DNA from: Marisa cornuarietis
Lineage: Eukaryota; Mollusca; Gastropoda; Architaenioglossa; Ampullariidae
Assembly: GCA_004794655.1 (NCBI GenBank)
Contig: SMMW01000617.1
Span: 13,825,501 to 13,889,500, forward strand
DNA length: 64,000 bases
Reading direction: 5' to 3'
This document shows, piece by piece, positions 44,626 through 56,800 of the stretch. Both the position numbers and the translations under genes were made by a program. Every line of letters begins with the position of its first letter. Position 1 is the stretch's first letter. The notes under the pieces are model-generated. The model had not been told where the DNA came from. It did not search any database and worked only from the letters and a program-made list of their open reading frames with translations.

Positions 44626-44889
44626 CTGACTGACCAGTCGCTCTTACATAACTTAGCAGGAAAACACTTTAAAAAGTTGTCAGGACTTAGGTTATGACTG
44701 CTGTTGATATATCTTGACCCACGGCAGTTTTCCTATAGAGCTGGAAGAGTTGTAGATGATACTAAGATCTTCAAACTTAAACAATCTGTACAAACACCCG
44801 AAGAAACCTAAAGTTCGTGCCAAAGCTTCTCTTTGATGATTTCTGCTTTTAATATCGTGTAACCTCCATTGTTAGCCGAGAGTCTGGCT

Positions 44890-45720
44890 TCAGATTTCAA
44901 CTATCCCACCAACTGACTCTAGATCCTAAACTTTTTAAGAAATAGGTAGCGAAGAGTACGTTAACGATCAACTCTCAGACGTACATTGCTGTCATTTGGA
45001 GCCTGATGTAGTCAACAGTACTTTCCATGGTGATGTCATTGAGAAAGTCATGCAGCACTTATTTAGGTACTATCTTCGATAACCAGCTTGAATGTGACGT
45101 CAACACGGACATGATCCTCAGTCGAAAGCAGCAATGCATGCACATCCTACGGGAATTCAGTTTTTTTTTTTTTGTCAGTCTCACTCGGTTCAAACAGTCC
45201 TTCAGTGAGAGTCTCATCACTTTTTCTTTCATCTCGTTGCTCCAAAAACTCTCTAGGGAACACTAACAGTCTTGTCTTCCTTGAAAGATCTTTTGAAAGA
45301 TCACCGGAATTAAGCAAAGGGACTTAGCAATCTTGAATAATCATCAAATCCTTAGGAAGGCATCCCGTATCCTCGCTATTCCTGATCATGTGTTGGCATG
45401 TGAGCTCTCACTTTTGCGGTCTGGTCGCACATACGCGATGCCTGCGTGCAAAACAAATCGTCACCACAACTCATTGATTCCCCATGCCATACACTGGATC
45501 AGTTCTACTGGCCGTGATGTTAGCCTGAGGTAACCTGATGCAGTGTACCAACTGTACTATAGCTGTTGGTGTAGAAGTGTAGTCTATGTAGATAGTAAGA
45601 ACTTTATTCACTGTAGTTAACATGTGCATGCATGTACTTAGCTGTTCATAGCTAGCACATGAGCACCGATAAATATGTGATTCCCTTGGGTATTAATAAA
45701 ACTGTATATTAATTATACAT
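44890..45720 (+). pseudogene. Second LINE reverse transcriptase remnant
   Basis: The translated pieces YLGTIFDNQLECDVNTDMIL, then HILREF, then SLTRFKQSFSESLITFSF, then ILAIPDHVLACELSLLRSGR and YAMPACKTNRHHNSLIPHAI, lie in shifting frames. They match the far C-terminal end of a CR1-type (Rex/Maui-like) non-LTR reverse transcriptase. A T-run at about 45162-45174 and several shifts break it. It ends in AT-rich sequence with aataaa at about 45694. It is a different family from the element at 14246 and 37404. Confidence 0.75.
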
Positions 45721-45990
45721 TATTGTGACTTCACCATTTTGACACATTTGGGAACATTTGCCTTGAGTTGAGCTTTACCATCAGTCTATGAGCGCGAACA
45801 GGCAAGCACCGTCTAACCCGCAGCACGAACTTTCCGCTCCAGTAAATGAGTGTGGATAAAAACACGGGACAGTCGGTGCAAGTACCCGAGTGTGGTGCTT
45901 CGAGTCTCCAGCAGTGCCGAGTATGCGTGTTTCTGCTGCGTCTACTACCGCGGCGAGATGGGGGATTTTGGGGAGTTGATCAGGCGATGT

Positions 45991-46380
45991 ATGGCAGTCG
46001 CGTGACACGGGATTTTCTGGTTATGAAACAGTGACGGCACGTGACCCAGTTTGGTTCTTTTTCATAAAAAATGTCGTTCTTCCCTACTGTCAGAGGATCG
46101 ATGTATTTGTGTGTGTGTGTGTGTGTGGTGATGGTGGTGGTGGTGGGGGGTGATATGGTGACGTATGCCAGTTACGCAACGCGGAATTTTCAGGTTATGA
46201 AACAGTGATGGCACGTGACCCAGTTTGGTTCTTTTTCATGAAAAATGTTCTTCCCTACTGTCAGCGGATGTGTGGTGGGGGGCGGGGGTTGTGGTGACGT
46301 ATGCCAGTCACGCGACGCGGAATTTTCAGATTATGAAACAGTGATGGCACGTGACCCAGTTTGGTTCTCTTTCGTAACAG
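45991..46380. repeat. Three-copy tandem repeat with G-rich spacers
   Basis: Three units start at 45991, 46165 and 46301 with atg(g/c)cagt, followed by ttatgaaacagtgacggcac and gtgacccagtttggttct in each. Between them lie G-rich tracts of gtgtgtg and ggtggtggtgggg type. Unit lengths differ because these tracts differ. It lies about 0.7 kb upstream of the fasciclin gene's predicted promoter. Confidence 0.85.
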
Positions 46381-46523
46381 ATTTTGTACTTACAAACAAG
46401 CAAAATGTCAGAAACCTCGCACAGACCGAAAACAGGTGTGAAGCAACGTAAGCTGTCACGCTTTTTTCATGACTAACTACCACTATTTGTGAGAAGCAAG
46501 CCCCACAACTCACCCACCAAAAC

Positions 46524-46543
46524 ACACACACACACACACACAC
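46524..46543. repeat. Microsatellite (CA)n
   Basis: Uninterrupted ca run between the tandem repeat and the fasciclin gene. Confidence 0.85.
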
Positions 46544-46737
46544 ATCTCAAATCTCTCCCACCACGGACAATACACGTTTGTGCTCCTACGTTAGAACCAT
46601 GCACATTTATTTTTGTAGTCTATAATACTTCGCACCCAGAGACTCTTATCTACAACTTTAGCATTTATCATAATATCATAATTAGCCCTCACCAGAATGC
46701 TCACGGCTAAATTTGCCTTTCCTAGGACCTCCCTATA

Positions 46738-46808
46738 AAACTGTTTTAATTAATTTAAGAAAAGGTTTAAAACCGTTTAAAATTAGAAATATGCTGTGCA
46801 ATCGGCCC
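46738..46808. repeat. Half-copy of the MITE seen at 11001-11263
   Basis: The phrase tttaaaattagaaatatgct then gtgcaatcggccc resembles the right end at 11230-11263 (tttaaatttagaaatgtctt then gtgcaactggccc). The opposite end is not recognised. Confidence 0.45.
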
Positions 46809-47034
46809 TTGATTCCACAAAAGTCCTATGGTGACCAGTTTCTTGCGGTTCCCCGGCCGTCTCCTTCCAGTCCCTCCCTTTCTTTCTTTGCACATGCCGC
46901 ATGGCTTGTTTTCAACGCCTGGGAAAAAAACTGACAACTCGTGATCGCACGCTATGGCGCCTTTACATTTCTGGGTCAGCTCGCGGGGATGCGGGGGGGG
47001 GGGAAATGGGGTGAGTGGTGAGGGAATCCACTCT

Positions 47035-47131
47035 TATAAAAATCAAACCACCCAGAAACGCGCGTTCACTGCTGGCCGCAGCTGTCGCGGGCGACGGACG
47101 GGCACACGTAACGCGCTGCAGACTTCATCAG
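47035..47131 (+). promoter_or_regulatory. TATA box, initiator and 5' UTR exon of the fasciclin-domain gene
   Basis: TATAAA at 47035-47040 is followed about 30 bp later by TTCACT (47065-47070), an initiator-like sequence at the expected distance. A strong donor, CAG then gtaagt, follows at 47131/47132. This would give a short first untranslated exon of about 65 nt spliced to the exon at 48091, which has a good acceptor (ttctgtgcag). Supported by spacing only. Confidence 0.55.
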
Positions 47132-48109
47132 GTAAGTCTCGTGCATGTACCTGACCTTGTCAATGCCTTGCAGCTCCAATTATGGTCAGTTTTTGGAATT
47201 ATGGTCAGATTTTAGTGTTCGTTTGTTTGCTTGCTTGCGAGTTAAGCGTGTGTTTTAAGTAGCTCGTCTTTATGTAAAGTGTTTGAAAAAGGGAGAAACT
47301 ATTCAAGCGACAGAACAGGCAGAACTTTGATATGGCCGGTCTGTTATTTTGTCAGAGGTTTGGGGGTAGGAGTAGGGTTAGGTTTAAGTTTAGTTTATTA
47401 GGTACATTTGGGCAACTGAGTGGAGCGAGCAGCCGACAAATGCCGGGAGCCATTTTTGTTATGGCCGTCGCGTCTCCCCCCCCTCCCCATATCAAAGCTG
47501 TACCACAGAACATACCGACCGGCACAAATTATGGGATACATATGAAAAACGAATGCCAAGTATTTTTGAATACACGTGCTCATTGCAGGCTCATAGACGG
47601 TAAGTCCTTTTTCTGAACGTCTTCTAGCATCGTGATATTTTCTATTCCCGGCTTAGGTGGAAAAAATAACTGCTGACGATTTGAATAACTGTCGCAGTCT
47701 TTACTACTTTAATGGTTTTGTTGTTGTTGTTGTTTTAATGTGCGTTATTCATAGCCAGTGAGATTATTTCTAGAGGCTTCATTTCTACTTATTTAGCTAG
47801 CAAGACTGCAAGAGATGCGTAAACTGTTTCGTTTGTAGATACTGACCAGGAGAATAAAATTTTGGAGATCTAAGCAACGAAGGCAGTTTTTTTTTTTTTT
47901 TTTTTGGTCTTTGAAGCTGCCATAATACCGACCATACCTTTTTTTATTGGCTCATGGTCCCTTAAAAGCACGGCTACAGTAGTCTTTAATCGGTCGTAGC
48001 TGCAATACGATGTGGTAATTTGATATACTGTACAAAGTGGAAGGCGGTATTAGAATTGAAATGTTAACCCAAGGTATTATTTCTGTGCAGGTGAATATTA
48101 CAGTTTGAC

Positions 48110-51100
48110 ATGGCGGCTCTGTTCAATTTATTGATGTCCACTTGTGTGGTCAGTTTGGCAGCAGCAGCCGCATTGCATAACGGGGTGCACTTCTTTTCGA
48201 TTCAAATGACACAAGCCGATAAAATGTACAACGCTCCGACTTTACCCGAACTTGTCAAAAGCCTTGGTCTGAATGTCCTGTACAACAGTGTTGTCGAGGC
48301 AAAGCTCGCAGACGCCCTGTCGGCAAAAGGTAGGTACCTGCACCTGCACCTGCACGTCTTTTAAAAGCAAACCACATTTTCACCGTCTTGATCGTATGTT
48401 AAACGGCTGCTTTTTTCTTTTTTTAAAAGCCTTGAAATTGAAATACATTATCGGCCTGGATGTCTTTAAATTTCGGTGATTAAATGTCTTAATATTAAAA
48501 AACCAGTCGACTCAGATTTACCGATAGGTAACAAGGTTTTAATTACCTCAGTAGCTTTACTTCCCACACTATCTGCAGCCATGGCGGGTAAGGCTTAGTC
48601 CCATGCTAGTTTTCAACACACGTAAACAAGTATTCCGAGGGACATGTGGCTAACAGGTTATATTTTTTTCTCTCGTCACGTGATAACAGCCAGTCCAAGG
48701 CCAGCTCAGACATCTACACATGTTAATAATAGTGATAAAAAGTCTTAGAGATTTCTAGCTTTAGCATTTCTGGAAAGTTGTAAGCATTTTGATTTTTGTG
48801 AGAAAGTATCAAACGACAATGAAACATGCTGAGATTATTTCTGGGATTAAAAAATAAATATCCTACTGAAGAGAACACTCTTGTTATAAACCTTGATTTG
48901 AATGGCTCGACATCCAAACGCAAAATAATTATTAAAATGGCATAAATCAGTTTTCTAGCTAAGCGTGATTCGCTTAAGGTTACGTTTTTTTCCCTTGCTG
49001 TTTGTAATATTTAGTGGTTAGGCCGTGCTCACACTTAGAGGATGTGAAAGTTTGTATAGAGTTTTTGGAACAGAATTATCTGCTGCTTGTTTTTCAGGGC
49101 CTTTTACTGTCTTCGCACCCACCGACGCTGCCTTTGCGGCGATGCCCGACTGGGAGAAGAAAGAGGCGAGCAACATCACGATCTTGACAAAGATTCTCAA
49201 GTACCACGTGCTCGACGGCAAAGTCTTGTCGTCAGACATCAAGAACGAATTACTGGTGCCCACCCTGGAGGGGCAGGAAGTGAGACTCAACATCTACCCG
49301 AACAGTATTGTAAGTGAAGAAGCTGTAGTTCTTCCCGAAATGCTACAGAGTATTAGAATTTAGAAAGATAAATTATAGGGTACAACTGCTTTCCTCGAGG
49401 GGGCGCTACACCTTGATGTTACCATTCTATTCTCGTGGTCTTGAGAAACGCATTTGTTCCAGTTTTAGATTTTTTTTAAAACACTACATTGTAATTTAAT
49501 TTTCGTTGAGCAGTATATACAAAATCTGCAGAGTATTTTTAGTTGACTAGTTACATGTTTGGCCTAAGGTCACAGTACAGTGCTCGCCCATCGATCTCAA
49601 CAACGTGGACAAGCTGGCCTCAAATGGGGTGTTACACGAGATCAGTCGGGTGATGCTGCCACCTGCCGGAACGGTAGTCGACGCCATTGCAGCCTGCCCA
49701 GTGTTCCAGGACCTAAAGCTGGCGGTGGGCGTGGCTGGCCTCGATGAAGCACTTCGGGGTAAGCGGAACATCGAACGCCAAGCGTCGCGAAGATTCTACA
49801 GTAGCGACACACTGCTGATGATTAGTCTCAATGCTTCCATAACTGACCTTTAACTCGAATCTTTTTCTAAAACTGAAATGGTCTTGACAGTAATTTTTCC
49901 GATCATCCTTTTTGAAAGACTTGGTCTTTAAATTATTGACTCTTTCGACCGGTCGGATGTCAACTTTACAATTGAATGATATCTTGTATTATTGACCTGT
50001 TGTTTGCCTTGAAGATGAGTTGCAAATTTACAGCTATATAGTATTTGAAATGAGAAAATGAGGCACAAAAACTTCCTCCGTTCTGCCTTGAATAAAACTT
50101 GAATTTCGCTGCCTCATTTTCACAGAAAAGGGACCGTACACAGTCTTTGCTCCAACAGACAAGGCCTTCGAGCAGCTACCTCCAGGAGCTTTGGATAATC
50201 TCCTAAAAAACAAGACGGCACTTACTGGTATTTAATAGTTACAATTACCTAATAGTTGTGATTACTCCTAAATGACATTCTTAACCAGTCACAATAGTGA
50301 CCACTTGGAAAATGTTTGTCACTGTCCGGTGAGGGCAGTTTCGGGCTTGCGACTGTGTGTGTGTGCGTGTGGTGACTTGTTCTACGCAATCGCGAACAGC
50401 GGAACGCGGTTGCTGGCTTACTAAATCTTGAACTTTATCGTTTTTTTCTGCTTAATCATGTCCAAAATAAAAGCGACTCCCCCCAAAAAAAAACCAATCA
50501 CAGCAGATGTGGAGATAACACGTCAAAACATCATAAAGCTCTTCGGAACAACGAAAAGCTTGTATATCATAGAAAAAAATAACCGAACCTGCGACGTTCA
50601 CATTAAAACCACTTACTTTATCCACTAAGGTTTAGTAGCCTTGACAGAAGTAGTCACTAGTTAAACTTAAGTACTATATTTTCGTTGAACACGCATATAT
50701 GAAGCATCAGGTCTGTACACAAAAATCTGTTAAAGGTGGTATGTAGAAATGTGCAAACGTGCCACTTCGGCAAGGTGTTGGGTTGAGAAGTCCTGTCTTA
50801 ACAGTTTTTAAGACAAAAGCTGTCATTAAAATCTACTAGGTAGAAAGTAACTACCATTTAGCCGAGTGCTCATCCGCAGAGTAAAAATCGATGAGGTGTT
50901 TTAGTAATGAAATTCGTTGCAACATGAAAGCTTACCAAAATGCAATTTCTTGACAAAACACCATCCCACGTTTTCTCCTTTTGATATTATGGTTTTATTC
51001 CATTCATTAAACTTTCAACCGATCTTTCTGCTGGTCTAGGAACGATTCCTTCTCATATTTTGTTAGAGATGTGTTTTACTATCTGCTGTTATGTCGGTAA

Positions 51101-51829
51101 GCATCAAGGACCAAAATTCATCCTTCTCTTACATCTGTATGAACAGAAGTGTTGCTGTACCACGTGGTTAAGAACACCTACTGCAGCGCTGGACTGTCCT
51201 CCGTCAACACCCTTACCACCCTCGGGGGCAAAGACCTCAGCATTGCCGTGACTGAAGGCAAGTCTCTCAAATCTAACGGTTGTTTCAAGTCAAAAATAAA
51301 GATGTTTTAAAATGATGTTCACTTCATAAAGAAACTTAAATCGTAAAAGTATACGCATCTTAGGTAAACTTGTTTTTTCATTGCGAGCCATTCATCCATT
51401 TTCTATTCTTTCACCCGTGTTCTGAATTTGGAAGCCATGTTACTGTAACGACCAATTGTAGTTTTGTTCAAAAACAAGGTCTTAATTGGGGTGGGAAATG
51501 AGTTAAACTGATATTATTAATCTGTCTGAACCATTTTACAGCAAGTGACCGTAAGGTAGTGCTAGGATTCAGAGGTTTAAATTAAAATCAACCTCTGCAG
51601 TTGTGTACGCACCTGAGTTGATTGTATCCGAAAAGTTCTAACGGGATTTCATTTGTCATGCACACGACTTTGGGTAATGGCAAGCAAAACCCTTTCAGGT
51701 ACGATCAAGGTCAACAACGCCAACGTGGTGCCCGGGGCTGCTGATGGAAGCGTCACCAACGGGGTCGTCCATGCCATCGACGCTGTCCTCTTACCTCCGG
51801 AGATAAGATCTCGCGTGTTTGGCAACTAA
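48110..51829 (+). CDS. Secreted protein with two fasciclin (FAS1) domains, periostin/TGFBI-like
   Basis: FAS1 proteins act in cell adhesion and extracellular matrix. Six coding exons: 48110-48329, 49098-49309, 49569-49758, 50126-50227, 51147-51257, 51699-51829, giving 321 aa in one frame. Residues 1-21 form a hydrophobic signal peptide ([20 protein letters not shown]). FAS1-1 is about residues 38-176 ([41 protein letters not shown]). FAS1-2 is about 178-310 ([39 protein letters not shown]). Both have the conserved H1 and H2 motifs. N-glycosylation sequons occur (NIT, NKT). There is no TM segment or GPI-type tail, so it is likely soluble. The fourth coding intron has a GC donor (gcaagt at 51258). 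Polyadenylation signal AATAAA is at about 52029. It is shorter than TGFBI (four FAS1 domains), so no symbol is given. Confidence 0.94.
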
Positions 51830-53457
51830 ACCATCTTTGATTTCCTTTTTGTGGTCATGAATGTGAATTTGAGTGAACGTGAGGCTACACGTATATATTA
51901 CAAGACCTGAATTTTCTGGACTAAATGAATGCTTGTATCTGTTAGTGTTACAGGGTGAACACTTTTGTACTCGTTACGTATCGTTTTCTTTTCAATTCGC
52001 TGTATATTTTACTAGTTTGTGCACTGAAAATAAACCTGCTCCTCCACAAATTCTGCGTTTTAAAAACATAGATGTGAGCGTACGAACTCCTTCAAAGCAA
52101 TTAAAATTTCACAGTGGTTCTTTAATCTAAGAGTTTTCCCTTCAGGAATTTGGTTGCTTCATGTCATTGTGGGGAAAAACGTCTTCAACAGCTCATTTAA
52201 AAAAATACAAACGAGTAATCGATTAAAGGCCAACGATGATCGTGTGGTACAGTAAACTTTCTGCAGCATATTTTCTCCTAAAAAGTTTGATTTTGGAGCG
52301 ACACACTCTCTATAATATATATATATATATATTATTGGTGGCTGCTGTACAAATCCAGTCGCGCACAAATATCACTAATTTAGCTGAAGATATTGAGAGT
52401 AGAATGGTCAGGTGTAACAGACTACCCCCCCCCCTTCCCGAAAGGAAATTTTGCACAGGAGCGACCTTTTGACCTGAATTATTTAACCCTGCAATTTCTG
52501 CACGTGCTGTATTAGCAGATACGCTTGTTCCAGTATTCAGTTGTCCCAGAAGAATTTTTCTTCCCCCAGCCCAGCTCGTCTTAGTTGCTTGCACGGTGTT
52601 TAAAAAAAAATTCGAACAAGCAACCACCCCAGCTGGTCCCTCCACCCTGTCGTACACAACACAGCGACAACATTCATGACAGGAAAGTGTGCGAAAAGTA
52701 CAAGCAGCACGTGACTCGTGTACTAACAAACTACTAATCATCCTATCTGGCAGAGACACGACTGGAGATTAGTTACAGCTAATGATGGCTACGACCACTT
52801 CCCTACGTACAAGGAAGCCCACGCAATACTCGTGTATGGCGGCATCCGCACTGTCCCAGAGTTTCACTCTAGCCAGTTGCTATCTTACCTCCTGCCAGTC
52901 CGTTGGTTCAGAGATTTGTTTCCGAAGGTTACGCGAGAATAACACTTTTCCCAAAAGCTAGATCGTACATTTACCATTCACACGCGCTTTACAGAAGAAT
53001 GCACATCACTGGCAAAGGTACAAGGGTTACTTCCCAGTTATTTCGCAATTCTGTTAATGCCAATCTTCTCGACTATAAATATTACAGAAATATATACGCA
53101 CAAAGAAATTCTGCACTTCCCAACAGTGTGTACTCTTTTCAATGTATTTACAAAGAGGGACCTGTCACACGGCCCTAGTAAAGGCAGCAGTCACTATACA
53201 AAGTTCTCAGATGCCCGTCTGATTTAAAAAAAAAAAGAAGCATAATACGGGTGGTTCGTAGGAGATTAAGTGTCAACGCGCGTTCAAGACAAGAGGGGAA
53301 AGAAGGAAGTGGTGTGTGTCTGGTGTGGAAGTGGTAGTGGTAATCATATTGATGATATAGATTATGCTCCAAGTAAGAAAGCATGCAAACCGTTTGAGAA
53401 TACATGAAGAAAGGAGGGAAGAATTTGTTCAACCACGTGTACACATGTTCACGTACG

Positions 53458-53495
<38 letters not shown>

Positions 53496-53859
53496 CCACA
53501 CGCGCGAACCTTTTGTGAAGGTACACCTGTTCGTTCCATGAGCATTACTCATTACACCGATCAGCACAGTTGTCCGTAGTTGAAATTATAATCATCAATT
53601 GACTAGTCCGCCTGCTCGTCTTTCTCTTCAGATTTAAAACACTCCATCCTTACTATTCATTCCCCGATTCTTCTTTGTGCCTTCTATGTTTGTCTTTTAT
53701 TACTTATCTACAAGTTGTTTCTCCCTCCGTCCTTCGTAATCTGTTCATGTCTCCTACATGAGAGCACGCTCATTCGTGAGCGTGATTGTGCGCGATATAA
53801 ATCACATGCTTATTATTAAGACAATAATTTGCACAAACGAAGGCTAAGCAGTTTCTCGT
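51830..53859. other. Tail-to-tail spacer between the fasciclin and receptor genes
   Basis: Contains the fasciclin 3' UTR (AATAAA at 52029-52034). At the other end is the receptor 3' UTR, with AATAAA on the minus strand at 53696-53701, about 160 nt past the stop. A pure CA run lies at 53461-53493 and an AT run at about 52315-52332. Short frames here overlap microsatellites and show no domain. Confidence 0.55.
53461..53493. repeat. Microsatellite (CA)n
   Basis: About 16 uninterrupted ca units. Confidence 0.92.
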
Positions 53860-56800
53860 CTATAAAACCGCAACCACCTGTCCATCCTGAATGTAAGTGG
53901 TGGGTATATCCTCTCCAGTACCCGAGTCAACAGTAGACGACTGATTCGAATTGTTAGAGTTTGTTAAAACAGGCCCACATTGGGGTGGCACGGGTGTAAG
54001 CTGGTAACCTTGAATGTATGGCAAGCTCTCGCAGCCTGCTGCACCACCGCCTGTCGATGTCGCTGCTGTCAACATGTCTGCCGCAGTGGAACTCGCCGGG
54101 TAAGCCCCTGGCGTCGATGTTGCCACTTGCTGGGACATGCTGTTACTTTTTGCGAGGCCAGTTGAAAATCGTGGATCTCTCAGCGTCCCAGTGCCAAGCC
54201 GCGGTCTTCTGTTAGGGGCGGTCACTCTGGGACTGGCATTAGCGAGTCGACTGTCGTTTTGGAGGCTTGTCTGCCCTTGCCATGAGGGAGTTAAATCCTG
54301 GTGCGGCACGATGGCATATGGCACATAAACGATGCTGCACTGACCAGATCCAGCACCAGTCGGTGAAACCAAGACCGGCATTACTGTTCGGCCGGACATT
54401 TCCCCCGGATCTCGTGCAGCAGGATCCGGAGGCACTGTCGCCACCTGCTGCAGCATCTCCGGCGATGCGACTGGGCGACAGGCCTCAACGTTCTGTGGCG
54501 AGTCCTTCCCAAACCTGGCGACACCAGTGGCTGCATCGGCACTCGCGCATGCGCAGGTGCAGGTGGGGTTTTGCGCATGAACTGCTGTCACGGGAGTGCG
54601 AGTTCTGGTTCCGCCGTTCTGAACAAAAAGCGTGAGGTTTTTCCGATCTGGAGGACTGTCGAACACAGAGCTACTAGCGTCAGACTGTGGGGAGGCAGGC
54701 GAAGTCACGAAGCGCCCCTGAGATGCGATGTCACTTTCAGCGGAAGTCACACGTCCTTCCGTTTCCGACTTTGGGGTGTCTGACATCTGAAGGCCAGCGC
54801 ACGACCCTTGGACAGCATGCAAATAGAGACTGCTGTTACAGCTAGGAATCGCATGGAGGTACAGCCCATGTCCTAAACCTCCACCTGCTGGTACAGGCAG
54901 ACATGTGGCAGGGTGGTCGCGACTGGCGTGTATCGTCATCGGCCTGGCGTCTCCCGTAGGGTGAGGAGGAAGCACGTTTTGTACGTCACCATGTTGAGGA
55001 GAGCTCTGCCTTCTCTGCTGGCCTTGGTATTGAGCTCCCAAAACAGTCGAGGGATCATGTCGGACTGGGTCTGACGTATCCTGGACACCGCTGCTCGCGA
55101 TGAAACCCTGTTTCTGCCTGTTGATGAAATAAGCGATGAGTTGTCTGTCCAGTTCTGTCAGCGTCCCCAGTCTGTTTCCGGCCGCGGCATCGTCGCTCCA
55201 GGCCCGCGGCCGGAAGTTGTCGCTCTGTGACTTCTGATCAGTCCCGAGACATTCCGAGCTGCACGAGTGATTATCCAGCTTGCGAGCGGCCCGAAGTGGC
55301 AGAAAGTTGGGCCTCAGGGGTCGCGGTGTCGACGAGGATCTGGGGCTGCCCTGTGCTTCGGGGTCTGTGCAAAGACCACTCACATTCTCCTCTTGTTGTC
55401 GCTGTCGGAGCCACAGTTCTTGCATCTGCAAGGCTTCCGTCTGTTGCAGATTTTCAAACTGTGGGTGTTGCGTCCTGTTAGGAGACTGTTGCTGCTGCAG
55501 CGAGGTTTGTCCTACTCTCAAACTTGGCGTGGAGTCGCGGGCGGGTGGGGAATTATTGGACGGTGAAGGAGTGTTGCAGCGATCGTAGTCTCCAGTCGGC
55601 AAGGGAGGTAACGGCAGGCTTACTCGCGGCGACGTGGGAGTAAAGGCCGAGTTGATCCTTCCTGGGTCTCGTCGTGACTCTAGGCCGTTGTTACCGATGC
55701 AGTGCGCATCTGCAAAAAAATAAATAAATAAATAAAAATAAAATAATAATTCGACCAACATACAGCGATTAACGAGAATCGAATTTAAGCAAGCAGACAA
55801 ACAGACCAACAACACAATTAAAGGTCACACACTCTGGAAGCAAACACCTCACACAGGTGCCCTTTGTTATAAAAGCTTGTTTGATGTTCTGATATGTAGA
55901 TTGGAGCGCGGCACTGTTAAGGTATATCCAAGTTGTATGTACCAAGCTTGATCTTGTCTGTGCTACCACTGAACTTTTACTTTCAGCTACTATTTTATCT
56001 TTTCTCTTATTCATCTCGGTTCTTTCTAAGTAGCACAGTTAAAGAGGTGCATCTGACAGTAGTTGAGTGTACATCCTCATAATGTCTGTACTAAGCTACA
56101 AAGAGGAAAATACAGAAACATGAACCCGTCACCAACTGACAAGGTGAGAACAGGTAAGGCACTGCATAAAAAGCTTACCGTTTCGTCTGGCGTACCGCCC
56201 GAAGATCTTCAGCGTCAAGACCCTGTTGCGGCGGACAAGCACCACACCCGCGCCCAGCAGCAGCAGCAGTAAGAAGCAGACCACACCTAGCACTGCCACC
56301 CCGACCACCAAAGGTCCGTTGGTGTCCTGCTTTGGCGGCGTGGGCTGCACAACAGGGCCCGGGATCGCCGTGACTTGCGCGTTGTTGCAGATGACGCAGC
56401 GGTCTTTGTGGGTGCAGGAGGAGACAATCGTGGACTGCGGCTGTCCCAGCTGGTTGTAGAAGACGAGGTCACCGCGTAGCACGTCCAGTCCGGTTGACGG
56501 GTCGTAGCTTCCCACCTGAGGTCGTTCAATGAAAATCATCACAAGCAATGTAAGCCAATATCGTAATCAATTAAGAAAGCAATATAAATAAGCAAAAAAA
56601 GTATGTACTTATTTAAATCACCATCAAAAACATAATCTTTGTCATCATCATTACTACGACCATTCCAGTCAATAATAATACTAGCTAGTAATAACAATAC
56701 AAACAACAACTTGTGTCCTACAAGGGCGTTCAAAAAGTTTACATTATACATATTATGTAGAAGTGAACTATATAATGTAGGCTTAAGCTTACAGTGTACA

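Larger units (their letters stand above)
41340..44635 (+). mobile_element. RTE-type non-LTR retrotransposon, nearly full length, broken coding frame
   Basis: An apurinic-type endonuclease (41700-42450: GTWNVRTLYQCGKV, GLAEVRWTGFGE, IVQVYAPTSTHGDDE, then DWNAKVG and GSDHDLVL in other frames) is followed by a reverse transcriptase (about 43000-44000) and a C-terminal region (FFGHVTRHD, RRGGQRKNWL). The endonuclease style and overall layout are those of the RTE/BovB clade. The 3' end is a short tandem run of gact at about 44613-44632, typical of RTE tails. The coding frame has four lesions: shifts near 42095, 42878 and 43117 and a stop near 42229. Confidence 0.88.

Noticed and set aside
45991..46380. 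CRISPR-like array
   Set aside because: There are only three units of unequal length with simple G-rich spacers, in an animal genome. It is a minisatellite.
47586..47601. Tiny 5' UTR exon of the fasciclin gene (ttgcag, 11 nt, gtaagt)
   Set aside because: Both splice signals look good, but an 11-nt exon cannot be supported without transcripts.
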